The notes: generated by a model from the sequence alone, not told the origin. A stretch of 8,221 bases of DNA from JBOHWJ01 sp050736615 (GCA_050736615.1 JBOHWL010000241.1:1-8221); one strand, 5' to 3'; counted from the first letter of the stretch, positions 1 through 5,969 are shown. Program-made: numbers and translations.

Positions 1-1
1 C

Positions 2-358
2 AACGACATCATGTCGATAACCGTGCGCACCTTCTTTCCGGTCTCACCGGGATACATGGAGGTAAATGCGTGGTCACTGGCACCGGCCGACGACAGCGCC
101 GAGGATAGCGCGCTGCGGTTGGATAACTTCCTCACCTTTCTTGGCCCCGGCGGTTACGCCACCCCCGACGATGTCGAAATGCTCGAGTCGTGCCAGCTTG
201 GTTTCGCCAATCGGGAGGTGGGATGGTCGGATATTTCGCGGGGGATGAAACGCGCCAATCCTTCGCCGTCCGACGAACTGCAAATCCGCGCATTTTGGCG
301 GCGCTGGAACGAATTGATCACAGGGGTAAAGGTGGCGCGCGCGCAACGCGCCGCTTGA
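2..358 (+). CDS. Aromatic ring-hydroxylating dioxygenase alpha subunit, C-terminal part (5' truncated)
   Basis: This is the tail of the catalytic alpha subunit of a Rieske non-heme iron oxygenase, which adds O2 to an aromatic ring. The reading frame is open from the first complete codon at base 2; the in-frame ATG at 11 is internal, so the real start lies outside the window. Visible family features are the beta-strand segment RTFFPVSPGYMEVNAWSL, then GPGGYATPDDVEMLE, CQ, a WSDISRGM motif, and a closing RAFWRRWNELI helix. All of these are typical of the last ~115 residues of the catalytic domain. The Rieske CxH/CxxH cluster and the His/His/Asp iron ligands would lie upstream and cannot be checked. 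The beta subunit begins 23 bases after the stop. The substrate cannot be read from this fragment; benzoate-, biphenyl- or phenylpropionate-type relatives are all possible. Confidence 0.86.
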   Translation, partial: NDIMSITVRTFFPVSPGYMEVNAWSLAPADDSAEDSALRLDNFLTFLGPGGYATPDDVEMLESCQLGFANREVGWSDISRGMKRANPSPSDELQIRAFWRRWNELITGVKVARAQRAA

Positions 359-381
359 CGTCGCAACGATTCAATCAGGCA

Positions 382-876
382 ATGGAAACCGAATCGCGCA
401 CGGCCACGCGGGCGGAAGTCGAGGAGTTCCTCTATGCGGAAGCCGCGTTGCTGGATGAATGGCGCCTGGAGGAATGGCTCGAGCTGCTCACCGAGGACGC
501 CACTTATCAAATCCCGCCCACCGACAATCCGGACGGCGCGCCGGATAATACGCTTTTCATCATCGCTGATGACATGTTGCGGATTCGCTCCCGGGTCAAG
601 CAATTACTCGGCCGGTTCGCATGGGCGGAGAATCCGCATTCGCGGACCCGGCGCATGATCAGCAATGTGCGCATCGTCGCTGATGACGGCACGGCCATCC
701 GCGCCGCCGCCAACTTCGTGGTGTACCGGATGCGTTATGAGCTGGTGGATACCTACGTCGGCCGCTATGAATACGAGCTGGTGCGGCGCGGCGGCGCGGT
801 GAAAATCCGCCGACGCAAGGCGATCCTTGACCTTGAAGCGTTGCGCCCCCATGGTAAGGTCAGCTTCATTCTGTGA
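382..876 (+). CDS. Aromatic ring-hydroxylating dioxygenase beta subunit
   Basis: This is the small structural subunit of a ring-hydroxylating dioxygenase, a cone-shaped NTF2-like fold that packs with the alpha subunit, usually as alpha3beta3. At 164 residues it matches the family's usual 160-190. Signatures in order are EEFLYAEAALLDEWRLEEWL near residues 14-33, the strand DATYQIP, IADDMLRIRSRV near the middle, then WAENPHSRTRRMISNV and a C-terminal basic strand KIRRRKAILD ending in SFIL. The frame stays open upstream to 190, but that part overlaps the alpha gene, so the ATG at 382 was chosen. It gives the normal length and a conserved beginning, although only a weak AGG lies before it. A TTG at 355 overlapping the alpha stop is a less likely alternative. 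Tight spacing implies co-transcription with the alpha subunit. No ferredoxin or reductase gene is visible in the window. Confidence 0.9.
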   Translation: METESRTATRAEVEEFLYAEAALLDEWRLEEWLELLTEDATYQIPPTDNPDGAPDNTLFIIADDMLRIRSRVKQLLGRFAWAENPHSRTRRMISNVRIVADDGTAIRAAANFVVYRMRYELVDTYVGRYEYELVRRGGAVKIRRRKAILDLEALRPHGKVSFIL

Positions 877-979
877 GGCCAAACCGATTAGCCAAAACGC
901 GGTATCCAATTCGCCGCGGTGACGCGTGACCGGGAATTCAGTGAATCACGTTGGAGCAAATGAATGGAGGTGAACGTCG

Positions 980-1729
980 ATGGAACGGCTCAAAGGAAAA
1001 GTTGCGCTGATTTCCGGCGGTGCGCGCGGGCAAGGCGCGGCCGAGGCGCGTTTGTTCGCGGGCGAAGGAGCGCGGGTCGTGATCGGCGACGTGCGCGACG
1101 AACTCTGTAAGAAGACCGCCGATGAAATCAATGCCAGGTTCGCGAAATCGGTCGTGCCCATACATCTGGATGTGACGCGCGCGCCGGATTGGCGCATCGC
1201 CGTCGAGGCGTGCCAGGGTGAGTTTGGCGGCCTCGACGTGCTCGTCAACAACGCCGGCATCGCCAATGTCAAAGGGATCGAGGAGACCAGCGAGGAGGAA
1301 TGGGACTCGATCGTTAATATCAATCAAAAGGGCGTCTGGCTGGGAATGAAGGTTGCGGTGCCGGCGATGCGGCGCCGGGGCGGCGGCTCGATCATCAACA
1401 TCTCTTCGATTTACGGGCTTATCGGCTCGCCCGGCTCGGCCGCTTATCATGGCACCAAAGGCGCCGTGCGCTTGCTTACTAAAGCTGCCGCCGTCCAGTA
1501 CGCGCCCGACAAGATCCGGGTGAACTCGGTGCATCCCGGCATCATCCTCACGCCGATGGTGGATGCCGTCCCACGCGAGGACCTACAGTCGCTGATTGAT
1601 ATGGCGCCGATGAAACGCGGCGCACAGCCGGAGGAGGTGGGATGGTGTGTGGTCTTCCTCGCCAGCGACGAGGCCTCATTTGTGACTGGCGCGGAATTGG
1701 TGGTCGACGGCGGTTACACCGCGGTTTAA
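980..1729 (+). CDS. SDR-family NAD(P)-dependent oxidoreductase
   Basis: This is a classical short-chain dehydrogenase of 249 residues (family norm ~250), expected to be a cytoplasmic tetramer. The Rossmann motif GGARGQG is at residues 13-19. Asp37 at the end of beta-strand 2 points to NAD+ rather than NADP+. NNAG is at 90-93. The catalytic tetrad is Asn114, Ser143, Tyr156 and Lys160, with the expected Ser-x12-Tyr-x3-Lys spacing. The HPGIILTPM segment and the terminal VTGAELVVDGGYTAV are also typical. A strong GGAGG at 966-970 lies nine bases before the ATG. The sequence resembles the 3-alpha/20-beta-hydroxysteroid dehydrogenase-like subgroup, in which substrate annotation is unreliable. Lying 103 bases after the dioxygenase beta gene on the same strand, it may act as the cis-dihydrodiol dehydrogenase of that pathway; this is inferred from context only. 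Confidence 0.93.
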   Translation: MERLKGKVALISGGARGQGAAEARLFAGEGARVVIGDVRDELCKKTADEINARFAKSVVPIHLDVTRAPDWRIAVEACQGEFGGLDVLVNNAGIANVKGIEETSEEEWDSIVNINQKGVWLGMKVAVPAMRRRGGGSIINISSIYGLIGSPGSAAYHGTKGAVRLLTKAAAVQYAPDKIRVNSVHPGIILTPMVDAVPREDLQSLIDMAPMKRGAQPEEVGWCVVFLASDEASFVTGAELVVDGGYTAV

Positions 1730-1785
1730 GCTTCGCACCGGCGTCGTTATGTCATTTCAAGTTCTGAAAATTGTCATTTTGACCG

Positions 1786-1940
1786 CGCTAAAGGGGAACC
1801 TCCGGACAAGTCTTTCCTGTCATTCCGAGCGCAGCGAGGAATCCCGAATCTTTTGCGCTTCGTGGGTTTTTCTCGGGATTCCTCGCTCCGGCAGCCTCCA
1901 CTCGGAATGACAAATAAAAGACTTGTGCAGAGATTCCCTA
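1786..1940. repeat. Nested palindromic repeat element (MITE-like), copy 1
   Basis: This is a compact, non-coding element built of three nested inverted repeats. The outermost is an imperfect terminal pair, 1793-1812 with 1920-1939 (16 of 20 matching), containing a perfect 10-bp core (ACAAGTCTTT at 1806-1815, AAAGACTTGT at 1917-1926). Inside it is a perfect 12-bp pair, TGTCATTCCGAG at 1818-1829 with CTCGGAATGACA at 1901-1912. Innermost is a perfect 15-bp pair, AGCGAGGAATCCCGA at 1833-1847 with its complement at 1873-1887. The single strand would fold into a long hairpin. A related, larger copy lies at 7838-8118. No transposase is encoded. The structure suggests a non-autonomous mobile element or REP-like sequence; the exact ends and any target duplication are uncertain. 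Confidence 0.8.
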
Positions 1941-1973
1941 ATAGCTGCCGTTATGCGAGCAAGCTCTCTTCTT

Positions 1974-2032
1974 TGTCATTCTGAGCGAAGCGAAGAATCT
2001 CGGACAGCTTCGCGTAGCGAAGCCGGTACCGG
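1974..2032. repeat. Half-copy of the TGTCATT repeat plus small hairpins
   Basis: TGTCATTCTGAGCGAAGCGA begins at 1974 and continues into AGAATCTCG, matching the left arm of copy 1 with several substitutions. No matching right arm follows. It is succeeded by a 7-bp hairpin (GCTTCGC at 2007-2013, GCGAAGC at 2017-2023) and the palindrome CCGGTACCGG at 2023-2032. It lies between the element at 1786-1940 and the 3' end of the minus-strand glycosylase gene, and looks like a decayed or solo arm. Confidence 0.65.
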
Positions 2033-2068
2033 TTTCCTTGTCCGCGGAGCGCCCCTTACAAGGTCCGG

Positions 2069-2971
2069 CTATTTTGCACCCCTGATTTTGATCGCCTCCA
2101 GTTCATCGAGCGTGCGTGGCCAATCGTCGTGCATCAGCCGCGATAACGCCCGGTCTGCCAGCAACCGTCCTCCGGTCTGGCATCGTGCGCAATAGTTCGC
2201 TTCGTTGGCGGCATAACGAATCCGCTGAATCGGCGCGTTACAACGTGGACACGGCTGGCGGTAACGGCCATGCACCGCCATGCCTGGTTGAAAGGCGGTC
2301 ACCTTTTCGGGAAATCCACCGCCGGCCCGCGCTCGCAACCGCTCAATCCAGTCCGTCAGGACTGTCCGCGTCGCCTCGAACAGATGCGCCATCTCGGTTT
2401 CGCTCAATTTTTGCGTCAAGGCTGCGGGAGACAGACGCGCCGCGAATAGAATCTCATCGGAGTAGGCGTTGCCGATGCCGCTCAACAGGCGTGGATCGGT
2501 AAGCGCGCGCTTGAGTGTGTGATTTTCACCTTTCAGCATCGCCGCGAATTGTCTCTGGTCCGTTTCGAGCACCTCCACGCCGCCCGGGTCAATCGCGCGC
2601 AGCCCGGCCTCGCCGGCCATCAGATGTAACGACGCCCGCTTCTGCGTGCCCGCTTCGGTGAGCAGCAGACTGCCATTGGAAAACTCGAATACGGCCGCTC
2701 CACGTCGAACTTTCGCCTCACCCTCGCTCCAGTGAAGTCGCCCGGCGATCATCAGATGCAACACCAGCCACAGGTCGTCTTCAAGCCCGATCGCGATTCG
2801 TTTGCCGATCCGGCGCACCTCAATGACTTGTTTGCCTTCGCTCATCGTAACCGGTGGCGCGGCCGTGCGCAGAAGAAACGGGCTGGCCAGGCGAATACGC
2901 TCAAGCCTCCGGCCGACGATCCGCGCATTTAGCGCCTCGATATAAACCGCGATGTCGGGCAGTTCGGGCAC
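2069..2971 (-). CDS. Fpg/Nei-family DNA glycosylase (variant type)
   Basis: This is a base-excision-repair enzyme of the formamidopyrimidine-DNA glycosylase/endonuclease VIII fold, 300 residues long. The start is the GTG at 2971-2969: it yields (M)PELPDI, placing Pro2 (Schiff-base nucleophile) and Glu3 at the N terminus as the family requires. The frame is open further upstream but would bury that proline, and no good Shine-Dalgarno is seen. Other conserved points are Lys57 (GKR), HLMIAGRLHW at ~72-81, Asn168 in GIGNAYSDE, and a C-terminal zinc finger with Cys241, Cys244, Cys261 and Cys264. It is atypical in two places. The usual D-x-R-x-F-G lesion-side loop reads TEAGTQKRASL near residues 105-115, and the zinc-finger arginine position appears to be Glu257 (ANEANYC). 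The tail QTGGRLLADRALSRL fits a recognisable Fpg-like subfamily. It probably removes oxidised bases, but the exact specificity is uncertain. It is divergent from the amidohydrolase gene. Confidence 0.87.
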   Translation of the reverse strand: MPELPDIAVYIEALNARIVGRRLERIRLASPFLLRTAAPPVTMSEGKQVIEVRRIGKRIAIGLEDDLWLVLHLMIAGRLHWSEGEAKVRRGAAVFEFSNGSLLLTEAGTQKRASLHLMAGEAGLRAIDPGGVEVLETDQRQFAAMLKGENHTLKRALTDPRLLSGIGNAYSDEILFAARLSPAALTQKLSETEMAHLFEATRTVLTDWIERLRARAGGGFPEKVTAFQPGMAVHGRYRQPCPRCNAPIQRIRYAANEANYCARCQTGGRLLADRALSRLMHDDWPRTLDELEAIKIRGAK

Positions 2972-3076
2972 GGCTGGTAGTATTACCGCAATCCAGGCCG
3001 CCGCGTCAGTGCGGCGCGGAATTTCAAATTGGTTATTCGCCAACGGCGGCGCTAGAGCAATGAAACCGGAGGTGTC
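2972..3076. promoter_or_regulatory. Shared divergent upstream region
   Basis: These 105 bases separate the starts of the minus-strand glycosylase and the plus-strand amidohydrolase, so the promoters of both should lie here or overlap the neighbouring coding starts. The plus-strand gene has a strong GGAGGT at 3068-3073, four bases (3073 included in the motif, then 3074-3076) before its ATG. No convincing -35/-10 pair or operator could be picked out by eye; TTGGTT at about 3030 is only a weak -35 candidate. Confidence 0.4.
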
Positions 3077-4051
3077 ATGCCAATCATCGATATGCACAAT
3101 CACTTCATCGCGCCCGCGGTAATTGATTTTCTGGCGCGCGAGGGTTCCGATTACGCGACCCGCATCATTGAGCGTAATGGCCGCCGCTTTTTCCTCATCC
3201 AGGAAAGCGCGCGCCGTCCGATCGATGGTCCGATATCGGATGCGTCCGCGCGTCTCGCGGATATGGACCGCGAAGGCATTACCGCGCAAGCGATCTCGTG
3301 CTTGCCCTTCCTGATGTATCCCGAAGTCGCACCCAAACTCGGATTGGCGATCGCGCAAGTTAACAACAATGCGTTGGCGGCGATCGCCTCCGAGCGTTTT
3401 TTTCCGCTTGCTTCGGTGCCAATGCAGGATCCCGGGACCGCCGCGGTCGAACTCGAACGCGCGCACAAGCTGGGCATGCGCGGCGTGGAGATTCCTCCAA
3501 GGGTAGGCCAGCGCCAACTCGACGAGCCGGAGTTCGAGATTTTTTGGACGGCGGCCGAAGCGTTACAAATGGCGGTATGTATTCATCCGTTTGAAGCCGC
3601 TCCCGCCGGCGCGCTGGCACGCTATTTTCTCGGCAATCTGGCCGGCAATCTGTATGACACCGGCTTGGCCGCCGCGCTGCTTATCTATGGCGGCGTGCTC
3701 GAACGCCATCCCGCACTGCGCGTGCTCCTGTACCATGGCGGCGGGACGCTGCCGGCGATCCTCGGCCGCATGGATATGGGCTACCGCCTGGTGGCCGAAT
3801 GCCGTACGGCGATTCCACGTCCGCCTTCAACCTACATCAAGCAGTTTTCCTTCGATATCATCACGCACAACCGTCCGCTATTGCTTCACTTGATAGATAA
3901 TTACGGCTCCGATCGGTTTGTAATCGGCAGTGACTATCCGCTTCCCGCCGGATTGGCTCATCCGGTCGAAGAGGTGAAAGCGCTCGGGCTGGAGCCTCGT
4001 GACGAGCAAAAAATTCTGGGCGGCAACGCCTCCGCGCTGCTTGGAATTTAG
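3077..4051 (+). CDS. Amidohydrolase 2 family protein (ACMSD-like metal-dependent decarboxylase/hydrolase)
   Basis: This is a TIM-barrel metalloenzyme of 324 residues, in the size range of aminocarboxymuconate-semialdehyde decarboxylase and gamma-resorcylate decarboxylase relatives. The metal ligands fit that family: His7 and His9 in DMHNHF, His170 in CIHPFE, and Asp286 in GSDYPLP, with the catalytic His220 in LLYHGGG. ASVPMQDP (~112-119) and GMRGVEI (~133-139) are also typical of the family. No signal peptide is seen, so it is expected in the cytoplasm. Family members non-oxidatively decarboxylate or hydrolyse ring-derived acids, which agrees loosely with the dioxygenase genes upstream, but this gene is a separate transcription unit and the substrate is unknown. 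The ATG at 3077 has a strong GGAGGT just before it and gives the expected N terminus one strand before HxH. Confidence 0.89.
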   Translation: MPIIDMHNHFIAPAVIDFLAREGSDYATRIIERNGRRFFLIQESARRPIDGPISDASARLADMDREGITAQAISCLPFLMYPEVAPKLGLAIAQVNNNALAAIASERFFPLASVPMQDPGTAAVELERAHKLGMRGVEIPPRVGQRQLDEPEFEIFWTAAEALQMAVCIHPFEAAPAGALARYFLGNLAGNLYDTGLAAALLIYGGVLERHPALRVLLYHGGGTLPAILGRMDMGYRLVAECRTAIPRPPSTYIKQFSFDIITHNRPLLLHLIDNYGSDRFVIGSDYPLPAGLAHPVEEVKALGLEPRDEQKILGGNASALLGI

Positions 4052-4304
4052 CTTTCGCTGTTTTTCATGCCGCCGCGGCGGGAACTGATCGCGTGCGCCG
4101 CTGGCGTATGGTCAGATACGCCTCACGTTCGCCCTCGATTGAACTTGGCAGAAGCTTTGCTCGGGGACACGAGAGGTGGGCACAAAGTGGAAAAGAACCC
4201 TTCGCAATGGCTCGGATGAGAGCTCGCGGCGTACTCGTGAGATGATGGCTCGCGCCGTGCGCTTCAATTGGCTTTCACCAATTATTGTCCAAAGGAGAGA
4301 TGAG
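4052..4304. promoter_or_regulatory. Leader/spacer upstream of the small protein gene, with a hairpin
   Basis: No gene is supported in this 253-bp spacer, although the small protein's frame stays open back to 4176. It contains a 12-bp GC palindrome, CCGCCGCGGCGG, at 4070-4081 and a perfect 6-bp hairpin, AATTGG at 4266-4271 with CCAATT at 4278-4283, ending ten bases before the GGAGAG ribosome-binding site. The AT-rich stem could be an operator or a leader structure. The promoter for the small protein and dehydrogenase pair presumably lies here, but I cannot place it. Confidence 0.35.
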
Positions 4305-4562
4305 ATGGCCGAGAACATCCAAATCGGTTATCAGGCGTTCGTCTCCGACGGCGGTGAGGAATTCGGCGCGGTGCGCGCGGTCGCGCCCCATGGCCAGCCA
4401 GTCATCGTCGTCTACGTGGAGAATGCCGGTGAATTCACCGTGCCGCTCGACGCCGTCGAGGCGGTCCATTCGCAAAAAGTGATACTCCGCTGTGATAAGC
4501 TTGACCCGCAGCTCCGCTCCGCTATCGGTCACGCCCACGACGCCGAAGACCCCAACGCCTGA
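4305..4562 (+). CDS. Small conserved protein of unknown function
   Basis: This is an 85-residue protein. The start is the ATG at 4305, preceded by AAAGGAGAG (GGAG at 4294-4297, seven bases away), so the longer frame from 4176 is rejected. Visible features are IGYQAFVSDGGEEFGAVRAV near the N terminus, a strand-rich middle with VIVVYVENAGEFTVPLDAVEAVH, then KVIL and a helix LDPQLRSAIGHAHDAEDP. The alternating strands and the 'protein property, then V.PLDAV.AVH..KVIL' pattern recall small DUF2171/PRC-barrel-like proteins, as far as I remember that family. No membrane segment, signal peptide or catalytic motif is seen. It lies 15 bases ahead of the dehydrogenase gene, so the two are probably translated from one transcript. 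The function is unknown; a ligand-sensing or accessory role is speculation. Confidence 0.75.
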   Translation: MAENIQIGYQAFVSDGGEEFGAVRAVAPHGQPVIVVYVENAGEFTVPLDAVEAVHSQKVILRCDKLDPQLRSAIGHAHDAEDPNA

Positions 4563-4577
4563 ACGGTGGTGACATCA

Positions 4578-5618
4578 ATGCGCGCAATCACAGTAATTCC
4601 CGGTCAAAAGAATTCGCTGCGTCTCGACCAGGTGCCGGAACCTTCGTCCGACAACGCTATTTTGGTCAAGGCGCTCGCATTGGGTATCTGCGGAACCGAT
4701 TTAGAGATCGTTTCGGGTCAATACGGCTGGGCACCGCCGCATCATGAGCGATTGATAATCGGCCATGAATCACTCGGCCGCGTCGAGCGCGCACCCGCTG
4801 ACAGCGGTTTCAACCCGGGTGATTTAGTCGTCGGCGTGGTCCGCCGACCCGACCCGGTGCCGTGCTTCGCCTGTGCGCACAATCAGTGGGATATGTGCCG
4901 CAACGGCAAATATACCGAGCGCGGTATCAAACAGCGCGACGGTTACGGTGCGGAATTATATGCCGTCGAACCGGATTTCCTGCTCAAGCTCGATCCCGGG
5001 CTCGGCCTCAATGGTGTGCTGCTGGAGCCAACCAGCGTGGTGGCGAAAGCGTGGGAGCAAGTCGAGCGCATCGGCCATCGCGCGGAATGGGCGCCGCGCC
5101 AGGTGCTGGTGACCGGCGCCGGACCGGTCGGACTGCTCGCGGCGCTCTTGTCCGTCCAGCGCGGCCTGGAGACGCATGTACTGGATCGCGTGACCGACGG
5201 CCCCAAGCCGGGCATCGTGAAGCAGCTCGGGGGCATCTATCATATCGGCGCGATCGCGGATTTGGGCTTCGCCCCCGAAATAGCGATCGAATGCACCGGC
5301 GCGTCGCAACTCGTGCTGGACGCGATGGAGCATTGCGCCGCCGACGGCATCGTATGTCTGGCCGGCGTCTCTTCCGGCGGACGAAATCTGAGTATCGATC
5401 TCGGCGCGCTCAATCGCACCATGGTATTGGAGAACAGCGTGGTTTTCGGCACGGTGAACGCGGCTATGCGCCATTATGAGCAGGCGGAAAAGGCCTTGAA
5501 GGCCGCCGATCCGAATTGGCTCGGGCAACTGATTTCGCGGCGGGAACCAGTCGATAAGTTCAACCACGCCTTCGTCCGTCATCCCGGCGACATCAAGGTG
5601 ATTGTGCACTTCGAATAG
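4578..5618 (+). CDS. Glucose 1-dehydrogenase-like zinc MDR enzyme (archaeal GDH type)
   Basis: This is a medium-chain zinc dehydrogenase of 346 residues. The catalytic zinc site is indicated by Cys38 (GICGTD), His63-Glu64 (IGHES) and Glu150 (LLEPTS). A structural-zinc lobe carries Cys96, Cys99 and Cys107 in RRPDPVPCFAC...MC. The Rossmann motif GAGPVG is at 180-185, with Asp203 after beta-2, which leans towards NAD+. The block YTERGIKQRDGYGAE and the tail with VVFGTVNAAMRHYEQA and GDIKVIV are hallmarks of the archaeal-type glucose dehydrogenase group, which oxidises glucose or related aldoses to the lactone in the non-phosphorylative Entner-Doudoroff route. Two GTG codons at 4566 and 4569 could extend it by four residues. 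The ATG at 4578 is preferred because it gives MRAITV at the family start, with the purine-rich GGTGGTGA acting as ribosome-binding site. Another sugar or polyol substrate is possible. Confidence 0.88.
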   Translation: MRAITVIPGQKNSLRLDQVPEPSSDNAILVKALALGICGTDLEIVSGQYGWAPPHHERLIIGHESLGRVERAPADSGFNPGDLVVGVVRRPDPVPCFACAHNQWDMCRNGKYTERGIKQRDGYGAELYAVEPDFLLKLDPGLGLNGVLLEPTSVVAKAWEQVERIGHRAEWAPRQVLVTGAGPVGLLAALLSVQRGLETHVLDRVTDGPKPGIVKQLGGIYHIGAIADLGFAPEIAIECTGASQLVLDAMEHCAADGIVCLAGVSSGGRNLSIDLGALNRTMVLENSVVFGTVNAAMRHYEQAEKALKAADPNWLGQLISRREPVDKFNHAFVRHPGDIKVIVHFE

Positions 5619-5631
5619 CCACTTGATTATG

Positions 5632-5647
5632 CGCTTGGGCGCAAGCG
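5632..5647 (+). terminator. Possible hairpin terminator after the dehydrogenase
   Basis: CGCTTG at 5632-5637 pairs perfectly with CAAGCG at 5642-5647 around a GGCG loop, 13 bases after the stop codon. No T-run follows, so it is at best a weak intrinsic terminator or an mRNA 3'-end stabiliser. Confidence 0.3.
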
Positions 5648-5740
5648 GCATCTGTCACTTCGAGCGCACCAGCGCAGCCGACACTAGGCGGAACCAAGTG
5701 ATGCCGAGCTAAGGAGTCCGCGACGTGCGTGTTTAATCGA

Positions 5741-5785
5741 GCAAGCGGGCCAGTCCTGACTTGGCCGACGGCTCGCGGACTCGCC
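5741..5785. repeat. Dispersed repeat family 2, copy 1
   Basis: Bases 5752-5785 match 8147-8180 at 32 of 34 positions, including 22 identical bases in a row (5752-5773 with 8147-8168). The similarity reaches back to AGCAAGCG at 5740 and AGCAAACG at 8139. The segment contains the motif GCTCGCGGACTCGC (5771-5784), which is also found exactly at 8017-8030. It codes for nothing recognisable. Confidence 0.8.
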
Positions 5786-5935
5786 GGCCCCACGGCCGCG
5801 TTCCAAGTCGAGCTGCCGGACTCAAGGCATCAACGCGGAGAGCTGGGTTTTCCGCTCAGACAAGAATAATCGCTCCACTCTTCGGCTGCGCTCCGGCAGA
5901 GTCCGATTCCTCGCGATCGTGTCCCCAGGCGTGTG

Positions 5936-5959
5936 GAAAAAGGAAACCGCGGATTTCCT
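5936..5959 (-). terminator. Intrinsic terminator of the CocE-type hydrolase gene
   Basis: Read on the minus strand, AGGAAA (5959-5954) pairs perfectly with TTTCCT (5946-5941) around a TCCGCGG loop, and TTTT (5940-5937) follows directly. The hairpin begins about ten bases after the hydrolase stop codon, the usual place for a Rho-independent terminator. The stem is short and has only two G-C pairs on the outer side, so strength is uncertain. Confidence 0.5.
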
Positions 5960-5969
5960 GCCAGAGAGT

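Larger units (their letters stand above)
1730..2068. other. Gene-free interval with palindromic repeats
   Basis: No convincing gene is present. The only long open frame here (1923-2195) reads through repeat DNA and runs into the antisense of the glycosylase gene. Two degenerate TGTCATTT heads occur at 1750-1761 and 1772-1783, followed by the palindromic element at 1786-1940 and a half-copy at 1974-2032. A further stem (CCTTGT at 2036-2041 with ACAAGG at 2058-2063) lies just beyond the glycosylase stop but lacks a T-run. No clear intrinsic terminator follows the SDR gene; the large hairpin at 1818-1912 may serve that purpose. Confidence 0.75.
5619..5969. other. Gene-free interval with dispersed repeats
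   Basis: No gene is supported; the frame at 5761-6024 has unlikely composition and runs into the antisense of the hydrolase. The interval holds a hairpin after the dehydrogenase (5632-5647), a TGTCACTTCGAGCGC repeat head at 5653-5667, a 10-bp inverted repeat (GAGTCCGCGA at 5714-5723 with TCGCGGACTC at 5773-5782), a segment shared with 8139-8180, and several scattered GAGTCCG/CGGACTC copies. The hydrolase terminator is at its right end. Confidence 0.7.

Noticed and set aside
190..381. Upstream extension of the dioxygenase beta frame
   Set aside because: It overlaps the alpha subunit's coding sequence; starting at 382 gives the normal family length.
1923..2195. Open frame on the plus strand, 90 residues, containing CHSERSEESR
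   Set aside because: The peptide is the typical translation of the TGTCATTCTGAGCGAAGCG repeat and the frame continues antisense into the glycosylase gene; no ribosome-binding site supports it.
2972..3517. N-terminal extension of the glycosylase frame
   Set aside because: It lies antisense to a well-supported amidohydrolase gene and would destroy the required N-terminal proline.
4176..4304. Upstream extension of the small protein frame
   Set aside because: It is Arg-rich and low in family-like character; a strong GGAG ribosome-binding site points to the ATG at 4305.
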